A stretch of 64,000 bases of DNA, taken from positions 1 through 64,000 of the forward strand of contig CAAGGR010000025.1 of NCBI GenBank assembly GCA_900769445.1, read 5' to 3'. This document shows positions 57,952-64,000 of this stretch, one piece after another (within the stretch, counting starts at the first letter, position 1; the number at the start of each line of letters is the position of its first letter). The position numbers and the translations under genes are program-made. The notes under the pieces are model-generated. The model saw nothing but the letters and a program-made list of their open reading frames with translations, did not search any database and was not told the origin of the DNA. This DNA comes from an uncultured Alistipes sp. GTDB lineage: Bacteria > Bacteroidota > Bacteroidia > Bacteroidales > Rikenellaceae.

Positions 57952-58563
57952 ATGGAGAACAACAAACTTCAGGAGCTTACCCAAAAGCTCTACAACGATG
58001 GCTTGGAGAAGGGTCGTTCTGAGGCGGAGCGTTTGGTTGCTGAGGCTAAGGAGGCTGCTGCTAAGATTATCGCAGATGCTGAGGCTGAGGCTAAGGCTAT
58101 TGCTAAGGCAGCACAGGATCGTGCTGAGGATGTAGCTAAGAATGCTATGACAGAGATTACTCTCGCTGGTCGTCAGGCGCTTTCAAAGATTAAGAGTGAG
58201 CTTGCAGAGGCTGTGATTATGAAGTCTACAGGCGAGGCTGTTAAGGGTGCGATTGTGGATGTTGCATTCGTTAAGGATATGTTGCTTGCTGTGGCAAACA
58301 ACTGGAATGCTCAGACTGTTGATGTATCTCTTGTAGCGTTGCTTCCAGAGGATAAGCGCGCAGAGTTGGATGCTGTGATGCAGAAGAGTGTCGAGGAGCT
58401 TGCTAAGGCTGGTATCGAGGTTGGTTACTCTAAGGATGTGAAGAGTGGCTTTAAGCTTGGTGAGAAGGATGGTGGTTACTACATCTCATTCACTGACGAG
58501 AGCTTCGATGCATTGCTTAAGGAGTATCTCCGCGAGAAGGTGTCTAATATGCTTTTTAAGTAG
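57952..58563 (+). CDS. V-type ATP synthase subunit E
   Basis: The product is 203 aa. Residues 10-90 are a long Ala/Glu/Lys coiled coil (EKGRSEAERLVAEAKEAAAK, IIADAEAEAKAIAKAAQDRA), the peripheral stalk, and the rest forms the globular head that contacts subunits A/B (KSGFKLGEKDGGYYISFTDES). It is the first gene of the operon and precedes the DUF2764 gene by 3 nt. V-type operons replace or accompany F-type ATP synthase in Bacteroidales. The H+ or Na+ preference cannot be judged without the K subunit, which lies outside. Confidence 0.93.
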   Translation: MENNKLQELTQKLYNDGLEKGRSEAERLVAEAKEAAAKIIADAEAEAKAIAKAAQDRAEDVAKNAMTEITLAGRQALSKIKSELAEAVIMKSTGEAVKGAIVDVAFVKDMLLAVANNWNAQTVDVSLVALLPEDKRAELDAVMQKSVEELAKAGIEVGYSKDVKSGFKLGEKDGGYYISFTDESFDALLKEYLREKVSNMLFK

Positions 58564-58566
58564 GCT

Positions 58567-59409
58567 ATGTTCTCTACGGAGTATTTCTATTTGGTTGCGG
58601 GTCTGCGCGAGTGGGCGTTGGACTCTGATACCAAAGGTTTTGATGTTGGCGAGATAAAGTCTGAGATTCTTGCCGAACTATCAAAGCGCGATCGTAAGGC
58701 TGTGGAGTTGCTCTACGCCTACTACGATTGTGAAAATCTTATCGCTTATCGCAACGGTCGCGAGCGATTCTCTACACTTGGTAATCTCACTGCGGAGCAG
58801 GTTGCAGAGATTTTTGAGAGTCGTCGTTATTCGCTTCTTCCAGCCGAGATGGCGCATGTAGTAAAGCTATATGTTGAGGCAGAGGATGAAGATCGCGATA
58901 CCGATATCGTTCTTACCGAGAGCTTTGAGCATGCATTGTTCGAGGCTTACTATAATGACCTTGCAGCGTCAAAGTCGCACTTCCTAAAGGGTTGGGCAGA
59001 GTTTGATCGTAACCTTCGCAATATTGCAGCTGCGGTTGCTGCGCGTGAGGCTGGTCGTGCGGTTAAGGATGTTGTGGTAGGTAGCGGTGAGATTGTTGAG
59101 CAGCTATCGCGCTCATCGGCGGCCGATTTCGGTTTGCGTGGTGAGTTGCCATATATCGATGCAGTTATTGCGGCTGTAAGTGACGAGAAGAATATTGTTG
59201 AGAAGGAGCGTAAGATTGATGCTATCCGCTGGTCGGAGGCTGAGGAGATTGCAGTCTTTGACTTCTTCAATGTAGACTATATCCTATCGTATCTTGTCAA
59301 GGTTAATATCGTGGCACGTTGGACACTCCTCTCTCCAGAGGTTGGTCGCCAGATGCTTAATCGCTTGATTAAGGAGCTTGATGCCAAGGAACTTGTGAAT
59401 AAACAATAA
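58567..59409 (+). CDS. DUF2764 protein of the V-ATPase operon (possible subunit C equivalent)
   Basis: The product is 280 aa, all-alpha: FSTEYFYLVAGLREWALD, then KGWAEFDRNLRNIAAAVAAR, and EEIAVFDFFNVDYILSYLVKVNIVARW near 222-250. Such DUF2764 proteins sit between subunits E and A in Bacteroidota V-ATPase operons. In other V/A-ATPases this position is taken by subunit C (a helical funnel) and F. No recognisable C or F gene is seen before A here, so it may take the C role; that is inference from position and helical content. It starts 3 nt after E. Confidence 0.85.
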   Translation: MFSTEYFYLVAGLREWALDSDTKGFDVGEIKSEILAELSKRDRKAVELLYAYYDCENLIAYRNGRERFSTLGNLTAEQVAEIFESRRYSLLPAEMAHVVKLYVEAEDEDRDTDIVLTESFEHALFEAYYNDLAASKSHFLKGWAEFDRNLRNIAAAVAAREAGRAVKDVVVGSGEIVEQLSRSSAADFGLRGELPYIDAVIAAVSDEKNIVEKERKIDAIRWSEAEEIAVFDFFNVDYILSYLVKVNIVARWTLLSPEVGRQMLNRLIKELDAKELVNKQ

Positions 59410-59423
59410 AACTATATAAACGA

Positions 59424-61181
59424 ATGAAAACATTAGGACGTGTAAACGGTATTATCTCGAACATCGTGATCGCCAAGGTTGACGGTCCCGTTGGTCAGAA
59501 TGAGATATGCCACGTATATTGCGGCGATGTCCGTATGATGGCTGAGGTCATCAAGGTCATAGGCGATGAGGCCTATGTGCAGGTTTACGATAGTACGCGC
59601 GGTTTGAAGATTGGCGACAAGGTGGAGTTCGAGGGTCATATGCTTGAGGCTACACTTGCACCAGGTCTTCTATCTCGTAACTACGATGGTCTTCAGAACG
59701 ACTTGGAGAAGATGGATGGTTTGTTCATCAACCGTGGTTCTATTACTGACCCAATCGATTTCGATGCTAAGTGGGAGTTTAAGCCACTTGCAAAGGCTGG
59801 CGATAAGGTGTCGGCTGGTGATTGGCTCGGTGAGGTTAAGGAGCAGTGGGTGATGCACAAGATTATGGTACCTTTCGTAATGCAGGGCAACTATACTGTA
59901 AAGAGTGTTGTTGAGGCTGGTACATATAAGGTTACTGATACTATCGCTGTTGTTGTAGACTCTGACAATAACGAGTATAATATTACAATGGTGCAGAAGT
60001 GGCCAGTGAAGCAGGCTATCCGTTGCTTTACCGACAAGCCACGTCCATCACGCGTAATGGAGACAGGTGTTCGTGCTATCGATACGTTCAACCCACTTGC
60101 TGAGGGTGGTACAGGTTTTATCCCTGGTCCATTCGGTGCTGGTAAGACTGTGCTTCAGCACGCTATCTCTAAGCAGGCAGATGCAGATGTTATCATCATC
60201 GTAGCTTGTGGTGAGCGTGCAAATGAGGTTGTGGAGATCTTCGCTGAGTTCCCAGAGTTGGTTGACCCACGTACTGGTCATAAGCTTATGGAGCGTACAA
60301 TCATCATCTGTAATACATCTAACATGCCAGTAGCTGCGCGTGAGGCATCTGTATATACAGGTATGACTATCGGTGAGTACTACCGCTCTATGGGTTTGAA
60401 GGTATTGGTAATGGCGGACTCTACATCACGTTGGGCTCAGGCGTTGCGTGAGATGTCTAACCGTTTGGAGGAGCTTCCAGGTCAGGATGCCTTCCCTATG
60501 GACCTCTCTGCAGTTATCTCTAACTTCTACTCACGAGCAGGTCTTGTGAAGCTTAACAATGGCTCAACTGGTTCTGTAACATTCCTTGGTACTGTATCTC
60601 CTGCGGGTGGTAACCTTAAGGAGCCTGTAACCGAGTCTACAAAGAAGGCTGCACGTTGCTTCTACGCCCTTTCACAGGGTCGTGCCGATTCGAAGCGTTA
60701 CCCAGCTATCGATCCACTTGACTCATACTCTAAGTATTTGGAGTACCCTGAGGTTGTGGAGTACCTTGATGAGCATATCGAGAAGAACTGGGTAGAGTCT
60801 GTATACGCTGGTAAGACTATCATGCAGCGTGGTAAGGAGGCTAACGACCAGATTAACATCTTGGGTGATGATGGTGTACCAGTAGAGTACCACGAGCGTT
60901 TCTGGAAGAGTGAGCTTCTTGACTCAGTTATCTTGCAGCAGGATGCTTTTGATAATATCGATGCTAACTGTCCAATTGAGCGTCAGAAGATGATGTACAA
61001 TATGGTGTTGGATATCTGCCGCAAGTCGTTCGACTTTGGCGTGTTCGATGAGTGTTCTAAGTTCTTCAAGGAGCTTATCTACTTGTTCCGTCAGATGAAC
61101 TACTCAGAGTGGAAGTCTGAGCAGTTTGATAATTTCCGCTCTCAGATTGAGGCTTTGGTAAATAGTAAACTTGCAAAATAA
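59424..61181 (+). CDS. V-type ATP synthase subunit A (catalytic)
   Basis: The product is 585 aa, the usual size. Walker A is GPFGAGKTVLQHA (about 232-244), preceded by the non-homologous insert of A subunits (about 105-190, MHKIMVPFVMQGNYTV). EYYRSMGLKVLVMADSTSRWAQALREMSNRLEELPGQD (about 315-352) holds the Walker B and catalytic Glu region. AAGG-type SPAGGNLKEPVTESTKKAARCFYAL follows. It hydrolyses or makes ATP in the A3B3 head. It starts 14 nt after the DUF2764 gene. Confidence 0.97.
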   Translation: MKTLGRVNGIISNIVIAKVDGPVGQNEICHVYCGDVRMMAEVIKVIGDEAYVQVYDSTRGLKIGDKVEFEGHMLEATLAPGLLSRNYDGLQNDLEKMDGLFINRGSITDPIDFDAKWEFKPLAKAGDKVSAGDWLGEVKEQWVMHKIMVPFVMQGNYTVKSVVEAGTYKVTDTIAVVVDSDNNEYNITMVQKWPVKQAIRCFTDKPRPSRVMETGVRAIDTFNPLAEGGTGFIPGPFGAGKTVLQHAISKQADADVIIIVACGERANEVVEIFAEFPELVDPRTGHKLMERTIIICNTSNMPVAAREASVYTGMTIGEYYRSMGLKVLVMADSTSRWAQALREMSNRLEELPGQDAFPMDLSAVISNFYSRAGLVKLNNGSTGSVTFLGTVSPAGGNLKEPVTESTKKAARCFYALSQGRADSKRYPAIDPLDSYSKYLEYPEVVEYLDEHIEKNWVESVYAGKTIMQRGKEANDQINILGDDGVPVEYHERFWKSELLDSVILQQDAFDNIDANCPIERQKMMYNMVLDICRKSFDFGVFDECSKFFKELIYLFRQMNYSEWKSEQFDNFRSQIEALVNSKLAK

Positions 61182-61193
61182 GGGGCGTATATT

Positions 61194-62513
61194 ATGACAA
61201 CAAAAGCATTTCAGAAAGTATATACTAAGATTGATAATATCACCAAGGCTACCATTACACTTCGTGCAACAGGTGTAGGTAACGACGAGCTTGCTACTGT
61301 AGGTGGTCGTTTGGCTCAGGTGGTAAAGATTATGGGTGATAAGGTTACCCTTCAGGTGTTTGCAGGTACCGAGGGTCTTGCAACCAACTCAGAGGTTGTG
61401 TTCCACGGTGAGCCTCCTGTATTGCGCGTGTCAGATGCTTTGGCAGGTCGCTTCTTCAACGCTTACGGTGAGCCACTTGAGGGCGGTGAGCAGATTGAGG
61501 GTGAGGCACGCGAGATTGGTGGTCCTACTGTAAACCCATTCCGTCGTATCCAGCCATCAGAGCTTATCGCTACTGGTATTGCGGGTATCGACCTTAACAA
61601 CACCATCGTATCTGGTCAGAAGATTCCATTCTTCGCAGATCCTGATCAGCCATACAACGCCGTTATGGCGAATGTGGCACTTCGTGCTAAGGCCGACAAG
61701 ATTATCCTTGGTGGTATGGGTCTTACAAACGATGACTTCCTCTACTTTAAGCAGGTATTTGAGAACGCAGGTGCTTTGGATCGTATCGTTTCATTCGTGA
61801 ACACTACAGATAACCCTCCAGTGGAGCGTCTTCTTGTTCCAGATATGGCGCTTACAGCTGCTGAGTACTTCGCAGTAGATAAGGGTGAGAAGGTGTTGGT
61901 ATTGTTGACCGATATGACCCTTTACGCCGATGCCCTTGCTATCGTGTCTAACCGTATGGATCAGATTCCATCTAAGGACTCTATGCCAGGTTCTTTGTAC
62001 TCTGACCTTGCTAAGATCTACGAGAAGGCGGTGCAGTTGCCTAACGGCGGTTCTATCACTATTATCGCGGTTACAACCCTTTCTGGTGGCGATATTACAC
62101 ACGCTATTCCAGATAACACTGGTTATATCACTGAGGGTCAGCTCTTCTTGCGTAACGATACCGATACCGGTAAGGTTATCGTTGACCCATTCCGTTCGTT
62201 GTCTCGTCTAAAGCAGCTTGTAATTGGTAAGAAGACCCGTGAGGATCACCCACAGGTAATGAATGCCTGCGTACGTTTGTATGCTGATGCTGCTAACGCT
62301 AAGACTAAGCTTGAGAATGGTTTCGACCTTTCAGACTACGATGAGCGTGCTTTGAAATTTGCTCACGACTACTCAGAGAAGTTGCTCTCTATCGACGTAA
62401 ACATCGAGATCGAGCAGATGCTTGATACTGCATGGTCGTTGTTTGCTAAGTACTTCTCTAAGGGTGAGGTAAGCATCAAGCAGGAGCTTGCTGAGAAATA
62501 TTGGAAAGCATAA
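61194..62513 (+). CDS. V-type ATP synthase subunit B (non-catalytic)
   Basis: The product is 439 aa. It lacks a Walker A Lys, as expected for B: the position reads GQKIPFFADPDQPYN (about 140). LVLLTDMTLYADALAIVSNRMDQIPSKDSMPGSLYSDLAKIYEKA (about 225-270) is the hallmark of V-type B, and the C-terminus FAKYFSKGEVSIKQELAEKYW is typical. It alternates with A in the hexamer. It is 12 nt after A. Confidence 0.97.
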   Translation: MTTKAFQKVYTKIDNITKATITLRATGVGNDELATVGGRLAQVVKIMGDKVTLQVFAGTEGLATNSEVVFHGEPPVLRVSDALAGRFFNAYGEPLEGGEQIEGEAREIGGPTVNPFRRIQPSELIATGIAGIDLNNTIVSGQKIPFFADPDQPYNAVMANVALRAKADKIILGGMGLTNDDFLYFKQVFENAGALDRIVSFVNTTDNPPVERLLVPDMALTAAEYFAVDKGEKVLVLLTDMTLYADALAIVSNRMDQIPSKDSMPGSLYSDLAKIYEKAVQLPNGGSITIIAVTTLSGGDITHAIPDNTGYITEGQLFLRNDTDTGKVIVDPFRSLSRLKQLVIGKKTREDHPQVMNACVRLYADAANAKTKLENGFDLSDYDERALKFAHDYSEKLLSIDVNIEIEQMLDTAWSLFAKYFSKGEVSIKQELAEKYWKA

Positions 62514-62522
62514 TAAAAGGCT

Positions 62523-63140
62523 ATGGCAATCAAATTTCAATATAACAAGACCTCGCTCGGTGAGCTGAACAAGCAGCTCAAAATCCGAAAGAACGCCCTT
62601 CCTACCATCAAGAGTAAGGAGAGTGCGTTGCGTTCGGAGGTTAAACGTGCGAAGGACTCTGCATTAGCTTTCCGTAAGGAGTTGGATGAGCTTATTGCTC
62701 AGTACGACTATATGGTGCAGCTATGGGGAGAGTTTGATTGTGATCTTATCCGCATCGTCGATGTTGAACTAACGTCGCAGAAGATTGCGGGCGTGCGCAT
62801 ACCTATATTAAATGATATAGTCTACGAGGAGAAGGAATATGATCTCTTCTCTGCCCCAGTTTGGTATGCTGAGGGTATTAGAGTCCTAAAGAAGATGTCG
62901 CGCCTCGGCATTGAGTTCGAGGTTTACAACCGTAAGATGACACTTCTTGACTATGCGCGTCGCAAAACTACTCAGAAGGTAAACCTCTACGAAAAGGTGC
63001 AAATACCTGGTTATGAGGATGCCATACGTAAGATTAAGCGATTTATGGAGGACGAGGAGAACCTAAGTAAGTCAGCTCAGAAGATTGTGAAAACTCGTCA
63101 GGCGCAAGCCGCGGCTATGGAGGAGCCTAACAATGATTAG
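62523..63140 (+). CDS. V-type ATP synthase subunit D (central rotor)
   Basis: The product is 205 aa. Long helices at both ends form the antiparallel coiled-coil shaft: KTSLGELNKQLKIRKNALPTIKSKESALR (about 9-37) and KVNLYEKVQIPGYEDAIRKIKRFMEDEE (about 151-180), with the globular middle about 70-130. It rotates inside A3B3. The stop overlaps the next gene's start by 10 bp, and that gene was cut by the window edge. Confidence 0.93.
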   Translation: MAIKFQYNKTSLGELNKQLKIRKNALPTIKSKESALRSEVKRAKDSALAFRKELDELIAQYDYMVQLWGEFDCDLIRIVDVELTSQKIAGVRIPILNDIVYEEKEYDLFSAPVWYAEGIRVLKKMSRLGIEFEVYNRKMTLLDYARRKTTQKVNLYEKVQIPGYEDAIRKIKRFMEDEENLSKSAQKIVKTRQAQAAAMEEPNND

Positions 63141-64000
63141 TAAGATGATTCGCTACGACATCGTGCTTTATGCTGGAGAGCAGGAGCGCTTTGTTAATGA
63201 GTTGCGTGAGTTGGGCTTGGTGGATATCACTACCACAGGCTGGGAGCCATCAGAGGGCGATCGCTCGTTATTGATGGATATCGAGACTCACAATAAGGCT
63301 ATCGAGGCACTTAAGGCATTCGCTGGTAGCGAGGCATACAATGCCAACGCGATGGTCTATGCTTCGGGCGACGAGGCTTATGAGTGCTACGAGGAGGCTC
63401 GCGAGAAGCGTACACAGCTTCAGCAGGAGATTGCTCGTTTGGAGAAGCTTGCTGACGAGGTTGAGCCTTGGGGTAAGTTCTCTGCGTCGGATGTTGCTCG
63501 CCTTGCAGAGCGTGGTGTAGCGTTGCGTTTCTTTATGGCGCAGCCTGCAGCGTTCGAGAAGCTATGTGCTGAGGAAAATGGCTATACCATTGCCGAGATC
63601 GGCCGTACACAGTCTGCCGTATACTTCGCTGTTGTAACAACTGATGACACAGCCGTTATCATCGACGGTCAGGAGGTGCGCCTTCCACAGATGGATAGCG
63701 CAGCTATGCGTGAGGATATCAAGCGTTTGCAGGCTGAGGATGCCTTGCTTAACGACACTTTCTCGCGTGCTGCTAACTCGCGTACCCTTATCGAGGCACG
63801 CTGTGGCGCTCTTAAGGAGCAGTTGCAGGGCTTGAAGGTTGATGCTATGGCACAGCGTGAGGCTGATGGTCGCCTTATTATCCTTGAGGGTTGGGCTGAG
63901 GCTGATACTGCTGAGAGGGTAGATGCTCTACTAAGGGAGTATCCAAACCTTATCTACGATCGTCGCGATGCTACTATCGATGATGAGGCACCAGTGAAGC
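63131..64000 (+). CDS. V-type ATP synthase subunit I, N-terminal part (runs off the window)
   Basis: An open frame from ATG 63131 (alternative ATG 63143) continues to the window end without a stop, 290 codons. The sequence MIRYDIVLYAGEQERFVNEL followed by LGLVDITTTGW is the normal subunit I start, and the segment to residue 290 is the cytoplasmic N-terminal domain with coiled coils (EEAREKRTQLQQEIARLEKLA; AMREDIKRLQAEDALLND). LIILEGWAEADTAERVDALL near 250-270 resembles the folded hairpin tip domain. The membrane part, with the ion-path Arg, lies outside. ATG 63131 overlaps subunit D by 10 bp. Confidence 0.9.

Overview
This 64 kb window comes from a Bacteroidota chromosome. The order is almost certainly Bacteroidales, and an Alistipes/Rikenellaceae-like member is my best guess; the genus is inference. 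Evidence for the phylum: many promoters fit the TTTG/TTG-N19-21-TAnnTTTG consensus, Shine-Dalgarno sequences are largely absent, and there is a SusC/SusD pair, a V-type ATPase with a DUF2764 protein, DUF4301 and FISUMP/BACON lipoproteins. The window is mostly core genome with one large accessory surface locus. There is no CRISPR array, IS element, prophage or rRNA. Five tRNA genes are present: Arg-CCT, Glu-TTC, Pro-GGG, fMet and Lys-TTT.

Layout. 0.4-3.6 kb: a BI-1 membrane protein behind tRNA-Arg and a fatty acyl-CoA ligase, set among unusual composite palindromes. 3.6-7.0 kb (minus): fmt, an LptF/G permease and a ZnuB-like permease. 7.2-13.9 kb (plus): mtaB, then a HAMP receptor without a kinase, a TrkH potassium transporter, a SPOR-like protein and a FISUMP-like lipoprotein. 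14.1-15.4 kb: glutathione peroxidase, then rpsT behind a structured leader and tRNA-Glu. 15.5-18.5 kb (minus): a FecCD/BtuCDF-type importer. 18.5-19.4 kb: tRNA-Pro and tRNA-fMet separated by repeats that include inverted copies of both tRNA 3' ends. 19.5-24.5 kb (minus): five heterodisulfide-reductase-like genes (HdrC, HdrB, HdrA, HdrC and a membrane HdrDE-like fusion). 24.7-41.6 kb (plus): a ten-gene surface locus with SusC, SusD, several lipoproteins, two leucine-rich-repeat lipoproteins and a subtilisin-like protease. 41.7-50.6 kb: threonine aldolase, prs, engB, a MazG-like protein, assorted lipoproteins, a WYL regulator and an OmpA-like protein. 50.7-56.5 kb: DUF4301, then murB-tilS-holA and a class IV aminotransferase-like protein. 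56.6-64 kb: a ROK kinase-like protein and a V-ATPase operon (E, DUF2764, A, B, D, I) that runs off the right edge.

The surface locus reads as a protein- or peptide-acquisition system. Outer-membrane lipoproteins with LRR and BACON modules would capture substrate, the S8 protease would cut it, and SusCD would import the peptides. No glycoside hydrolase is present. The Hdr-like cluster probably feeds electrons between a soluble thiol/disulfide or flavin carrier and the quinone pool; its substrate cannot be read from sequence.

The most unusual signals are non-coding. (1) A family of composite palindromes has 16-20 bp outer inverted arms that start at a stop codon and enclose a terminator-like hairpin. 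(2) Two tRNA genes have an inverted copy of their own 3' end on the far side of their terminator. (3) A structured RNA leader lies between tRNA-Glu and rpsT. (4) Several genes have a start codon within a few bases of a consensus -7 box, so their transcripts would be leaderless or nearly so.
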